From Clostridium carboxidivorans P7 (lineage in GTDB: Bacteria > Bacillota > Clostridia > Clostridiales > Clostridiaceae), in assembly GCF_001038625.1 (NCBI RefSeq), contig NZ_CP011803.1, positions 3,968,001 through 4,032,000 on the forward strand: a stretch of 64,000 nucleotides of DNA. Reading direction: 5' to 3'. The position numbers and the translations under genes were made by a program. Every line of letters begins with the position of its first letter. The first letter of the stretch is position 1. This document shows, one piece after another, positions 55,839 through 64,000 of the stretch. The notes under the pieces were generated by a model that did not search any database, was not told where the DNA came from, and saw only the letters and a list, made by a program, of their open reading frames with translations.

Positions 55839-55997
55839 TCAAACCTTTTCAAACTCTGCTTTTGAAACTCCACAAAGTGGACACACCCAATTCTCAGGGA
55901 TATCCCCAAACTTTGTACCTGGAGCTATTCCTGAATCTGGGTCTCCAACTGCAGGATCATATTCATAAGCTTATATAGTACAAACACATTTATCCAT
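55839..55997 (-). pseudogene. Rubredoxin with a nonsense codon at the second cysteine
   Basis: A 52-residue rubredoxin frame. It starts MDKCVCTI, then has TAA where the second Cys of the first CxxC is expected, and continues normally with [20 protein letters not shown], then [20 protein letters not shown]. The second CxxC (CPLC) is intact. With the stop, no iron-binding protein can be made. A restart downstream would lack half the iron site. It lies upstream of hcp copy 2 and may once have supplied it with electrons. Confidence 0.85.
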
Positions 55998-56373
55998 GTA
56001 CACCCCTCATCTTTGATGATAAATGTTATTATATCATAATTATTTTCAATACATAAAATTCCATAATATTATATTTCTTGCAATTCAAATTTTAATGAAT
56101 TGTATTTATTGTCAGATAATAGCTTTCTTTATATTAAAATTATCATACTTTTTCTATTAAATCAACATAATTTTACCAATTAAGATTTTTATATTTTAAG
56201 TTCTATATATATTCTCTAAAATTTGAGTTAGCTCTACAGGATTAACAATATTGATTATGTATAGAATTGTAAAACTATTTAAAAATTCTGATATATTTGT
56301 AATATTTATATATATTTACTTTATTTTTAGTGTTATAATCTTATTAAATTATTTTGTACTGGGGGTAATATAA
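55998..56373. promoter_or_regulatory. Divergent promoter region; extended -10 before desulfoferrodoxin
   Basis: This AT-rich spacer lies between the rubredoxin remnant and desulfoferrodoxin. An extended -10 TGTTATAAT (56331-56339) lies about 35 bases before the desulfoferrodoxin start. No convincing -35 or clear PerR-type dyad was found. Confidence 0.45.
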
Positions 56374-56751
56374 ATGACTAAATTAAATCAAGTGTATAAG
56401 TGTTCTTTATGTGGAAACATTGTAGAGATAACTCATGCTAGTGGAGGACAGTTAGTTTGTTGTGGACAACCAATGACTTTACAATCAGAAAACACAGTTG
56501 ATGCATCACAAGAAAAGCATATTCCTATAGTAGAAAAGATTGAAAATGGAGTATTAATTAAAGTTGGAAGTGTAGAACACCCAATGGAAGAAAAACATTA
56601 TATAGAATGGATTGAACTACAAACACCTAAATGTATATATAGAAAATATTTAAAGCCATCAGAAAAACCAGAGGCTGTTTTCAAAACAAATGAAGAACTT
56701 ATATGTGTTAGGGCATATTGCAATTTACATGGATTGTGGAAAGCAGAATAA
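56374..56751 (+). CDS. dfx: Desulfoferrodoxin (superoxide reductase)
   Basis: A 125-aa two-centre superoxide reductase, which converts superoxide to hydrogen peroxide using electrons from rubredoxin. The N-terminal desulforedoxin centre has Cys10, Cys13, Cys29 and Cys30 (YKCSLCGN and VCCGQPM). The catalytic Fe(His)4(Cys) centre is supplied by the histidines in EKHIPIVEK, VEHPMEEKH and the final CNLHGLWK. Length is standard. A GGGGG site precedes the ATG. It is followed 84 bases later by rubrerythrin, which would handle the peroxide produced. Confidence 0.95.
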   Translation: MTKLNQVYKCSLCGNIVEITHASGGQLVCCGQPMTLQSENTVDASQEKHIPIVEKIENGVLIKVGSVEHPMEEKHYIEWIELQTPKCIYRKYLKPSEKPEAVFKTNEELICVRAYCNLHGLWKAE

Positions 56752-56835
56752 GTTAAATAATATAAAGACAAGTCTACAGACTTTACTGATAAATTCAAAC
56801 AAATTATTGTAAATAATTGAATTGAGGTGTATAAA

Positions 56836-57369
56836 ATGGAGCTAAAAGGAAGTAACACAGAGAAAAATTTATGGTCTGCATTTGCTGGAGAATCTCAAGC
56901 AAGAAATAAATATACATATTTCTCTTCTGCCGCTAAAAAAGAAGGATATGAGCAGATAAGTGAAATATTTAGACTAACTGCAGATAACGAAAAGGAACAT
57001 GCAAAGATCTGGTTCAAACTTTTAAGTGGTATAGGAAATACTGAAGAAAATCTAAAAGCTGCTGCTGGTGGTGAACATTATGAATGGACTGAAATGTACA
57101 AAAAATTTGCAGAAGAAGCTAAGCAAGAAGGATTTACAGATATAGCTAGATTATTTGCTATGGTAGCAGAAATTGAGAAACATCATGAAGAAAGATATCT
57201 TGAACTCTTGAAAAATCTTCAGGAAAATAAGATTTTCAATAAAGATGAGAAAAAGATCTGGATATGCCGTAACTGCGGATATATTCATATAGGTGATGAG
57301 TCCCCAGAAAAATGTCCTGTATGCTCACATCCTAAGGCATACTTTGAGGTTGAGGCAAAAAACTGGTAG
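56836..57369 (+). CDS. rbr: Rubrerythrin
   Basis: A 177-aa peroxide reductase of the rubrerythrin family. The N-terminal four-helix diiron domain carries ESQARNKY near residue 19, DNEKEHA near 52 and further E-x2-H motifs ([10 protein letters not shown] near 115). A C-terminal rubredoxin-like domain has [10 protein letters not shown] and CPVCSHP. It reduces hydrogen peroxide to water in the cytosol of anaerobes. The ATG at 56836 follows GAGGTG; an earlier GTG lies on that site. It is placed after desulfoferrodoxin, an apparent oxidative-stress unit. Confidence 0.95.
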   Translation: MELKGSNTEKNLWSAFAGESQARNKYTYFSSAAKKEGYEQISEIFRLTADNEKEHAKIWFKLLSGIGNTEENLKAAAGGEHYEWTEMYKKFAEEAKQEGFTDIARLFAMVAEIEKHHEERYLELLKNLQENKIFNKDEKKIWICRNCGYIHIGDESPEKCPVCSHPKAYFEVEAKNW

Positions 57370-57392
57370 ATCGATAGAAATCAAATTGTTTT

Positions 57393-57470
57393 AAGAGAAC
57401 GCAAATAGATTTGAATTTCACACAAATCTACTTACGTTCTCTACAAAATCTATTTGCGTTCCCTGTTTTA
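57393..57470. repeat. Inverted and direct copies of a 20-base word behind rubrerythrin
   Basis: AGAGAACGCAAATAGATTTG is followed by its near complement (CAAATCTACTTACGTTCTCT), and a third, direct copy AAATCTATTTGCGTTCCCTG follows within 50 bases. The first two form a terminator-like hairpin; the third is unexplained. Confidence 0.65.
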
Positions 57471-57564
57471 AATGTATAGATACTAGTATAGTGTTATATC
57501 TATATTAGTATTTCAAATTCTTATTTATCAATTCCTTTATTTCATATCAACAACTATTTTACAA

Positions 57565-58225
57565 TTATATTCTATTAACCTTAACAATCTTTAACTCATT
57601 ATTACTTAAATCATTTTTTAACTGAAAATCAAACTTTAAACATTCACTAATACAAGATTTTTTATCACATAAAGTGCAGTGACCACCACTAGCAGTTAAA
57701 TAAAAAGGTCTATCATTATACTTAGCAGCTGGTGTACATGGGTTTTCCTGATGAAAGCAATGAAGATGGTGAGTTACTATGGCAATTATTCTATTATGGT
57801 ATTTATCCATAAAGTCATTAAAATTACTTGTAAACATGCAATTTAAAGAATGTGATGTTTTATTATTCAGAACTTTATCCTGTAATTTGCCTATACTTGG
57901 TGGAATATGCATACCTATAAAAAAATTTATATGCGGACTTTCTTTATCCATATATTCTCCTGTTTTATTAAGCTCCTTTTTAAAGTACTTGTGTTTATAA
58001 AAAAATCCATCAGACTTACAACCTGTAGTTAGCACTATAATATTTAATCTTTGAAGTCTTAAATTTATTATTTCATATTTTTCCTTCACAAATTTTATCT
58101 GTATGAGTATCTCCTATAAAAATTATTGAAAACTTTTCTTTAAATCTTTCTTCCATACACCTATAATTTAATATAATATTTCCTAAATCATTCAATCTTA
58201 TATTAAAACAACTGTCAATTATCAT
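57565..58225 (-). pseudogene. Frameshifted NADPH-dependent FMN reductase-like gene
   Basis: Two frames form one gene. The 5' frame starts at the ATG 58225 behind AGGTG (MIIDSCFNIRLNDLGN, then KFSIIFIGDTHTDKI) and stops near 58091. The 3' frame (57565-58089) continues with VKEKYEIINLRLQRLNIIVL and TTGCKSDGFFYKH, the pattern of flavin reductases with a ligand-binding GC motif. A one-base shift near 58095-58110 would join them into about 215 residues. The end contains a Cys-rich stretch (PFYLTASGGHCTLC, then CISEC). The family call is from pattern only. The break inactivates it unless the shift is programmed or an error. Confidence 0.5.
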
Positions 58226-58401
58226 TTTCAAGCACCTATCTCTCAATTTTCACATCCCCTTGTATCATTTGTATTTAGTGTGTTTTTTGTATTATATTAA
58301 AAAACAATTTACACCGTTACAACTTCAACAAGTAAAATGTAGTGTTTTACTGAGCTAACTTGTAATATACCCTTGCAGCTATTTTTTTAAATCTATATAT
58401 A

Positions 58402-58440
58402 AAAATGACATTCACCCTGATTTAATGTGAATGTCATTTT
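58402..58440 (-). terminator. Intrinsic terminator after the PocR chemoreceptor
   Basis: AAAATGACATTCAC and GTGAATGTCATTTT are perfect 14-base arms around an 11-base loop, directly after the stop at 58469. Confidence 0.85.
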
Positions 58441-58468
58441 TATAAAAAATAAACTTAATGCTTTAATT

Positions 58469-59515
58469 TTACTTATGGGAATTTGCTAATTTATTTAATG
58501 CATCAACAAATTCTGTAATCTCTTGTAAACTTGCAGTAACTTCTTCAATTGCAGCAGATTGTTGCTCTGTATTTTCCAATGTAGAATCGGATGATTCCAT
58601 AGTTTTATCTACGGAATTCTCTATCTTACTTGTAAGCTCTGATATCTTTAAAGCTGTTTCCTTAGAATTTTGAGATAAGTTTCTTATTTCAGTTGCAACA
58701 ACTCCAAAACCCCTTCCGACTTCTCCTGCTCTAGCTGCTTCTATAGCTGCATTTAAGCCAAGCATTTTTGTTTGGTCAGCTATGCTTTTTATTGAATCAA
58801 GTATTGTGTTAATTTCCAAAGATATATTTTTTACATTAACTATTTCTTCACTTAAAACGTGTTGATTGTTAGTAACATTAACTGAAGAAGCTGACAATTC
58901 CTCCATAGTAGCTGAAATCTGACTAAAATTCTCTGCAAGCACCTGGGACATATTTTTAATCTTTAATTCTTCATAACCTATTTTTGATAAAGCATTAGCA
59001 ATTATATACAGTACTTCTGCAGCTGCTCTTACGCTTTTTTCAGTAGTAATCTTTACTTTATTTACTTCTTCCACATATCCATTTTCATTAACTCCTATTT
59101 CATTTGCAGTTTTTCTAAACTTAGATTCATCTGGAGCAGAAGTTAATATTTGTCCACCTAAAATCGTTCCAATTTGTCTGCCTTCCACTAATATAGGTGC
59201 AGCAAAATCAATTAATCCTGCATGACAAGTATAAACATATGGTCTTCCTGTTCTCGCAGCTTCTTCCCCACCTCTTCTATGTGATTCAGCACACCTTGCG
59301 TCACCTATCTTAGTAGATTGAGTAAACTTCAAGCAAAAATCTGTATAAGAACTTGGCTTAGTTACTGGTTTTCCATTAATATCTACGGTTATACTGGCAA
59401 TATCCATGCTTTCTGCAAAATTGTCTTGAAATCTTTGAAGTAAATCAATATCAATAACATCCTTTACCTCTATTAAATTTAAATCAACATCATTACTACC
59501 AACTATTTTTGACAT
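58469..59515 (-). CDS. Soluble chemoreceptor with PocR ligand-binding domain
   Basis: A 348-aa cytoplasmic chemoreceptor. Residues about 15-185 form a PocR domain: [20 protein letters not shown], then the [15 protein letters not shown] and [19 protein letters not shown] segments with their cysteines and histidines. The MCP signalling tip is [20 protein letters not shown] near 250-270. PocR domains sense hydrocarbon-like small molecules in known cases; the ligand here is unknown. The start follows GGAGG. Upstream lies the tail of another chemoreceptor, so a gene array has been trimmed. Confidence 0.92.
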   Translation of the reverse strand: MSKIVGSNDVDLNLIEVKDVIDIDLLQRFQDNFAESMDIASITVDINGKPVTKPSSYTDFCLKFTQSTKIGDARCAESHRRGGEEAARTGRPYVYTCHAGLIDFAAPILVEGRQIGTILGGQILTSAPDESKFRKTANEIGVNENGYVEEVNKVKITTEKSVRAAAEVLYIIANALSKIGYEELKIKNMSQVLAENFSQISATMEELSASSVNVTNNQHVLSEEIVNVKNISLEINTILDSIKSIADQTKMLGLNAAIEAARAGEVGRGFGVVATEIRNLSQNSKETALKISELTSKIENSVDKTMESSDSTLENTEQQSAAIEEVTASLQEITEFVDALNKLANSHK

Positions 59516-59541
59516 AATAATTCCTCCAAAATATAATGAAT

Positions 59542-59668
59542 TTAAATTTTAAACTTTTGAATCATATCATTAAGACCTTGAGCTGTTACAGCTACTTGAT
59601 CTATATCCTTTGTATTTTCATCAATACATGTCTTTATTTTTTCTGCATTTTCAGATCGCCTTTGTGCA
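59542..59668 (-). pseudogene. 3' tail of another chemoreceptor
   Basis: A short open stretch encodes RSENAEKIKTCIDENTKDID and then a [18 protein letters not shown] end, typical of the last helix of an MCP. No start or upstream part remains. It lies directly behind the ribosome site region of the PocR chemoreceptor. Confidence 0.7.
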
Positions 59669-60184
59669 TGCTGCCATGGATGCTTTCAATATAGAATTAT
59701 AAAATATAGAATAAATAATTAGGGATTATAGCAATAAACGTAAAATACATACCAAAGAAATTACTAATATTATCTTTGACATAATATTTTTCGAAAAAAT
59801 TTTCCTTGTAAATTTATGATAATCCTAATTTTTTATCGAATACTTTATAAAAAACTTAAATTCTGTACTAAATTAGTGAAAATATCATTTTTTCAGATTA
59901 TTTATCACAATATCTCTTATTATACTTAATTTTCACAATTAGTGAAATCCATTAGTAAACTTTTTATGCATTTTAATAACTTATATTACAAAAATATAAT
60001 TTAAACTTTTTCATCAACCATTTATGGGAAACTTTATATAAACGGTAATAAATTATAACTTCATGTATTTAACTTCTATTGAGTATGATGTATGAAATTA
60101 TTACTTTTTTTATCTTTGACATCTTTTTTTAAAACTATATTATTTGAACACCACTTTATAAGTAATTTAAAACTACTAAAAAAT
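59669..60184. other. AT-rich non-coding stretch
   Basis: About 500 bases with many TTTATA-like words and no supported gene, hairpin or repeat. It lies between a chemoreceptor remnant and an IS remnant and looks like eroded DNA. Confidence 0.5.
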
Positions 60185-61080
60185 ACAACGTACCAAATAC
60201 CTCTTAATTATCAATACTCATATTGATGAAACCAGAATTTATAGGAGGTATCTGGTACTATGATTAGTATTGACGAAAAATCAATAATTAAAACAATTGA
60301 AAATTATTTTTGTTAATATCGCTCCATATTTTATAAGCAGAGCTTTCATATATTTATTTTACTTGTTATTGCTATACTTTCAGTTCGAGAAGTTCGTTCT
60401 ATAAAATTTTTATATGACAATTTCATCAAAAAGTATTGACATAAGGCCCTTAACAGTTTTTACTATTTTTTATCTTATGAAAACTTCTCGATAGAGAGTT
60501 TGATGTTTGCTACAGTAAAAATAGCAATTTCACTTATTCCGCAGTAACTTAAATCTGCTATGATTATTTTCATAATTATTGATGACACTCTACAAGCTAA
60601 ATCTTGAGATAAGTTTGATTGATACAGGAAATTATTTGACCATACAAAACATGATAGTACTTCTTACTTAAATGGTCATTGTTTTGTTTCCTTAGTTATA
60701 AGTATTCCTCTACTTTTTTGTGGTAAACTTAGATATCTTACATTGCCAGTTGGTTATAAACTTTACGATAAGATCAAAACAAAACTTGAAATTACAGGTA
60801 AGATGATACAAAACATAATGCCATTACTATTAGGAGTTCAAGTTATAATGTTAAGCGATAGTTAGTACACTAAAAAACCTTTTTTAAACATGTTAAAAGA
60901 TTATACCAATCTTTCTATCATAGAGGCAGTACGTTCTGATACAAGCATGTATGATTTATGTCAAGAACCTACTGTAAAAAGCGGTATAATTTTTATATGA
61001 ATTAAATCACAATCGTAATTTGTGACGACTTAATTGCATATCGAAAATATTATAATTAGGTATGGTGAAACATACCATAA
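60185..61080 (+). mobile_element. Degenerate insertion sequence with transposase remnant (IS4-like DDE family)
   Basis: A transposase frame starts at the ATG 60260 behind AGGAGG (MISIDEKSIIKTIENYF) and stops at once. Fragments follow in several frames: HCFVSLVISIPLLFCGKLRY near 60680-60740, and YTKKPFLNMLKDYTNLSIIE near 60860-60920 behind a TAG in the expected DS-x-Y-T element. An imperfect inverted repeat (TACCAAATACCTC at 60193 and GAGGTATCTGGTA at about 60246) lies at the left side. Many stops mean that it is dead. The exact family is not certain. Confidence 0.65.
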
Positions 61081-61190
61081 GTAACGGAGGTTTTTTATAG
61101 AAGTATTGTAGAACTAACACAAAGATTGATATAGATTTATTTTTAGGATGATAAAAAAGTTACTTTAGGAATATGTCTCTAATTATTATT

Positions 61191-61231
61191 AAAAAAGTAC
61201 TAAGAGAATCATTTTATAGTACTTTTTTAAT
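61191..61231 (-). terminator. Intrinsic terminator after the cupin gene
   Basis: AAAAAAGTACT and AGTACTTTTTT flank a 16-base loop just after the stop at 61242. Confidence 0.8.
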
Positions 61232-61241
61232 ATTGATATAT

Positions 61242-61553
61242 TTATTTAGTTAAAGATGCAAAGCAAGAAAGGTTTCCTTCAGATGTATTTTTCATGCTGA
61301 AAAGTTCATTACCAGAACAATAAATTGCATCTCCAACAGCTATCTTTTCTGTTTTATTACTTACACTTAGAGTTCCACTCCCTGAAACTACATAAATTAT
61401 AAGCCCTCTTTCCCCATGAGTATGTGGCGGAATCTCTTGCCCTGGTTTAAGATTTAGCATAAACATAAGAGCTTTTTCTTCATTTATCATATCTTTTTTT
61501 ACAAATCTATCATCAGAGTATACTTGGTGGTCTGATATTCTAACTAACTGCAT
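61242..61553 (-). CDS. Cupin-domain protein
   Basis: A 103-aa single-domain cupin. The two conserved motifs are GQEIPPHTHGERGLIIYVVSG (motif 1 with His-x-His) and the later GDAIYCSGNELFSMKN (motif 2, with an Asn where His is usual). Such small cupins bind a metal and small ligands; the substrate is unknown. The ATG at 61553 is chosen because AAAGGAG precedes it; a GTG at 61571 overlaps that site. It is divergent from the flavoprotein-DUF1450-hcp group and may respond to the same signals. Confidence 0.85.
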   Translation of the reverse strand: MQLVRISDHQVYSDDRFVKKDMINEEKALMFMLNLKPGQEIPPHTHGERGLIIYVVSGSGTLSVSNKTEKIAVGDAIYCSGNELFSMKNTSEGNLSCFASLTK

Positions 61554-61762
61554 AATGGTAACTCCTTTCACATTTAACTTGAATTTATAGCAATATTATT
61601 TTACTTAAAATATAAATTATACAATAATATATTAGAGCTTATAAGCAGTTTATAATACCATAGTTTTTTAATATTAGTTTAATTATTAATTATAAGGATA
61701 ATAGATAGAAAAGGAGCAATAATATAACAGGAGATTAGTATTATAGAAGAGTGGTGATAAGA

Positions 61763-62977
61763 ATGATTAAAAGAATAGTAATAATCGGTAGTGGTATTGC
61801 AGGAGTAACAGCTATCAAAGCAATTAGAGAAACAGATTTAGAATCAGAGGTGTATTTGATTGGAGAAGAAGAATATTATCCTTATAACCGTGTAAGATTA
61901 TCCAAAGGAATATTTAGTCAACTTGAGGAAAATAATATACTTCTTCAAAAGAAAGAGTGGTATGAGCAAAATAATATAAAGATATTAGTTAACACAAAAG
62001 TACTAAATGTAAACACTGATTCTCAAGAAGTATTGTTAGATGATGGTAGTAAAATTATGTATGATAGATTGCTTTTTGCAAATGGATCAAGTAATAGAAT
62101 ACCACCAATTAATGGTATAGGTAAGAATGGTGTGTTTACACTACGTAATCTCAATGATGCCTTAGAGATTAAAAACAGGCTAAATGAAAGTAAGGAAATT
62201 GTAGTTATTGGTGGGGGAATACAGGGATTAGAAATGGCTTGGATACTACACCAACATGGCAAAGAAGTTACAGTCTGTGAATTATTATCAAGACTCATGC
62301 CTACTCAATTAGATGATGATGCATCCTGTATATTGAAAGAAACAATACAAAGCCATGGAATAAAAATATTAACTAGTACAGCTGTAAAAGAAATATTAGG
62401 TGCTGATAAAGTAGAAGGAATTTTAATAGACGGAAAAGTTGAACTTAAGTGTGATACAGTTATATATTCGACAGGAATTAAGGCAAATATAGATTTGTTA
62501 GAGAAAACCAACATTCAAACAGCACGAGGAATATTAGTAAATAACAAAATGGAAACAAATATTAAAGGCGTATATGCAGCAGGAGATATAGCTGAATACA
62601 ATAATCAAATTTCCGGCCTATGGAATATAGCTATAGCTCAAGGAAGAGTTGCAGGATACAACATAGCAGGTAGAGAAATGATTTACGAAAACATTATTCC
62701 AGTTACCACTTTAAATGCTTTTGGTATTTCATTATTTTCTATGGGATGTATAGATGAGACAAAACCTACAAATATATTAGTTGAAGAAAATAATAATTTG
62801 AAAGAGTATAAAAAAATATTCATAAAAAATAATAAAGTAGTTGGTGCAATTGTGATAGGAGATACAAAAAAGTCACCACTACTTAAATCCTCAATAGAAA
62901 AAGAAATAAATTTAGATGAAGTTGATTTATCTAATATATCTGTTAATGAGCTATTTGAAAAATTAAAAAATAAATAA
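61763..62977 (+). CDS. FAD/NAD(P)-dependent oxidoreductase, rubredoxin-reductase / NirB-type N-terminal family
   Basis: A 404-aa flavoprotein. The FAD Rossmann loop GSGIAG is near residues 9-14 and the NAD(P) loop GGGIQG near 150-155, with the second FAD motif IKGVYAAGDIAEYN near 270. This matches NADH:rubredoxin oxidoreductases of clostridia and the N-terminal half of NirB. It probably passes electrons from NAD(P)H to a small iron-sulfur carrier that serves Hcp or the rubredoxin-dependent stress enzymes. The ATG at 61763 is preferred over GTG codons at 61751 and 61754 that overlap the ribosome site. DUF1450 and hcp copy 3 follow at 13 and 81 bases. Confidence 0.88.
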   Translation: MIKRIVIIGSGIAGVTAIKAIRETDLESEVYLIGEEEYYPYNRVRLSKGIFSQLEENNILLQKKEWYEQNNIKILVNTKVLNVNTDSQEVLLDDGSKIMYDRLLFANGSSNRIPPINGIGKNGVFTLRNLNDALEIKNRLNESKEIVVIGGGIQGLEMAWILHQHGKEVTVCELLSRLMPTQLDDDASCILKETIQSHGIKILTSTAVKEILGADKVEGILIDGKVELKCDTVIYSTGIKANIDLLEKTNIQTARGILVNNKMETNIKGVYAAGDIAEYNNQISGLWNIAIAQGRVAGYNIAGREMIYENIIPVTTLNAFGISLFSMGCIDETKPTNILVEENNNLKEYKKIFIKNNKVVGAIVIGDTKKSPLLKSSIEKEINLDEVDLSNISVNELFEKLKNK

Positions 62978-62990
62978 TTGGGAGGTAAAA

Positions 62991-63209
62991 ATGACTGAAA
63001 TAAAATTTTGTGAAAATAACTTTACCTTTGGAACAGAGGAAACTATGAAAAAACTAAAAGAAAATTATAGTAATGCTGATGTATCGGTAGAGCCTTGTTT
63101 AGGATATTGTGGTGATTGTGCAGTAGGACCATATGCTTTAGTAAATGATGAAATGATTCAAGCTGATACTGCAGATGAATTGTATGAAAAAATTAAAGAT
63201 ATGATTTGA
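62991..63209 (+). CDS. DUF1450 family protein
   Basis: A 72-aa protein with the DUF1450 pattern: an N-terminal IKFCENNF, a central VEPCLGYCGDCAVGPYALVN with three cysteines and an acidic end. The cysteines could hold an iron-sulfur cluster or a thiol relay; the function is not established. It is 13 bases behind the flavoprotein and 81 bases before hcp, which suggests a small electron carrier for Hcp. The ribosome site is GGGAGG. Confidence 0.85.
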   Translation: MTEIKFCENNFTFGTEETMKKLKENYSNADVSVEPCLGYCGDCAVGPYALVNDEMIQADTADELYEKIKDMI

Positions 63210-63290
63210 AATTGTAATTAAAAGAAAATATTAGATAAGTCCAATTAAACACTATTTTATGATTATAATTTATTAGAAGGAGAGATTTAA

Positions 63291-64000
63291 ATGGAAAATT
63301 CAATGTTTTGTTATCAGTGTGAGCAGACAGCAGGAGGAAAGGGATGTACAAAGAGTGGAGTTTGTGGAAAAACACCAGAAATTGCAAATTTACAAGACTT
63401 ATTAATATATCAATTAAAGGGAATTTCTTGCTATGCAAAGCCACTTATAGAAAAAGGAAAAGTCATAGATAAAGATATAGTGAAATTTGTTGAAAACGGT
63501 TTGTTTACTACATTAACAAATGTAAACTTTGATGCTGAGGTTCATGTAAGATTATTAAAGGAATCACAAAAAATAAAAGAATCTATAAGAGATCAAGCAC
63601 CGGAGGGGAAATATCCTGATGCAGCTACATATAATCTAAGTGATACAAAAGAAGATATGCTAAAGGATTCAGTAAAAGCAGGCATCATGTATGATCAGGA
63701 TCTCGATGCTGATATTCGTTCTTTAAGGTCAACTATATTATATGGATTAAAAGGTGTAAGTGCTTATGGACATCAGGCAAGGTTTCTTGGATATAATAAT
63801 GAACAAGTAGATAATATTTATTTCTTAGGACTTGAGTCTACCACAAATGACAACTTAACTCTTGAAGATATGATACGTATGACTATGAGAGTGGGAGATA
63901 TGGCTGTACAGGTAATGCAAACACTAGATGAAGCTAATACGACTACGTACAAAAACCCTTCACCTCATAAGGTAAATGTTAATGTTAAAAAAGGTCCATT
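63291..64000 (+). CDS. hcp: Hydroxylamine reductase / hybrid-cluster protein, copy 3 (3' part outside window)
   Basis: The N-terminal 236 residues of a third Hcp. The cluster cysteines appear in MFCYQCEQTAGGKGC and SGVCGK with the same spacing as in the other copies. Further text (TLTNVNFDAEVH, SAYGHQARFLGY) is typical of the larger clostridial Hcp type and differs clearly from copies 1 and 2; the remnant at 8398-8890 is of this type. The start follows AAGGAG. It is the third gene of a flavoprotein-DUF1450-hcp group, a self-contained electron-transfer set. Confidence 0.94.
   Translation, partial: MENSMFCYQCEQTAGGKGCTKSGVCGKTPEIANLQDLLIYQLKGISCYAKPLIEKGKVIDKDIVKFVENGLFTTLTNVNFDAEVHVRLLKESQKIKESIRDQAPEGKYPDAATYNLSDTKEDMLKDSVKAGIMYDQDLDADIRSLRSTILYGLKGVSAYGHQARFLGYNNEQVDNIYFLGLESTTNDNLTLEDMIRMTMRVGDMAVQVMQTLDEANTTTYKNPSPHKVNVNVKKGP

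Noticed and set aside
55839..55997. Selenocysteine or recoding in the rubredoxin
   Set aside because: The codon is TAA, not TGA, and no recoding hairpin is evident; a nonsense mutation is simpler.

Overview
The window is low-GC, AT-rich DNA from an obligately anaerobic Firmicute, most probably Clostridium sensu stricto. The reasons are the clostridial AGGAGG-type ribosome sites, several hydroxylamine reductases (Hcp), rubrerythrin, desulfoferrodoxin, a rubredoxin remnant, a rubredoxin-reductase-like flavoprotein and many soluble chemoreceptors. No rRNA, tRNA or CRISPR array was seen. Both ends cut through an hcp gene.

Region 1 (1-8.9 kb) is a redox and nitrosative-stress neighbourhood: hcp, a soluble chemoreceptor, an ODP-like metallo-hydrolase, a DUF2249 protein, a LysR regulator divergent from a Cys/Met-metabolism PLP enzyme, and a flavodoxin. 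It also holds decayed genes: nirA-like reductase, gapN and an hcp tail. Four TGAT-N4-ATCA palindromes lie upstream of four separate minus-strand units, which suggests a shared CRP/FNR-type regulator.

Region 2 (9-34 kb) is accessory DNA. It starts with an AAA-ATPase/PD-(D/E)XK protein and a replication module (CHC2 zinc-finger primase domain plus DUF3987) next to a nested inverted-repeat region. Next comes a three-gene operon of paralogous GTPases divergent from a radical SAM/SPASM protein. The most unusual block runs from about 21.5 to 29.6 kb: a Vps4/katanin-like AAA+ ATPase, a TPR partner, an 85-aa Gly/Asn-rich protein, an M48-like protein whose zinc motif is lost, a small membrane protein, and TPR proteins that share an N-terminal Trp-containing signature. 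One of these cassettes has been duplicated and is decaying. A 27-aa hydrophobic ORF, a PD-(D/E)XK protein, a serine resolvase with its own inverted-repeat site, and a Rha-type phage protein follow.

Region 3 (34-45 kb) is one minus-strand defence operon: SNF2-type helicase, DUF4391, type III Mod, type III Res and a DUF5655-like protein. Region 4 (44.5-53.5 kb) lies between two long imperfect repeats. It holds an HD hydrolase with a cREC-domain protein, a replication-relaxation-type protein, repeat-rich DNA that looks like an origin or centromere, a chemoreceptor and a hybrid-type histidine sensor kinase.

Region 5 (53.5-64 kb) returns to oxygen and nitrosative stress: a second hcp, a nonsense-mutated rubredoxin, desulfoferrodoxin, rubrerythrin, a PocR-domain chemoreceptor, an IS remnant, a cupin, and a flavoprotein-DUF1450-hcp cluster. 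Hcp would remove NO/hydroxylamine products, rubrerythrin and desulfoferrodoxin would remove peroxide and superoxide, and the rubredoxin-reductase-like flavoprotein could supply electrons. Broken genes are common throughout, so insertion and decay have both been active here.
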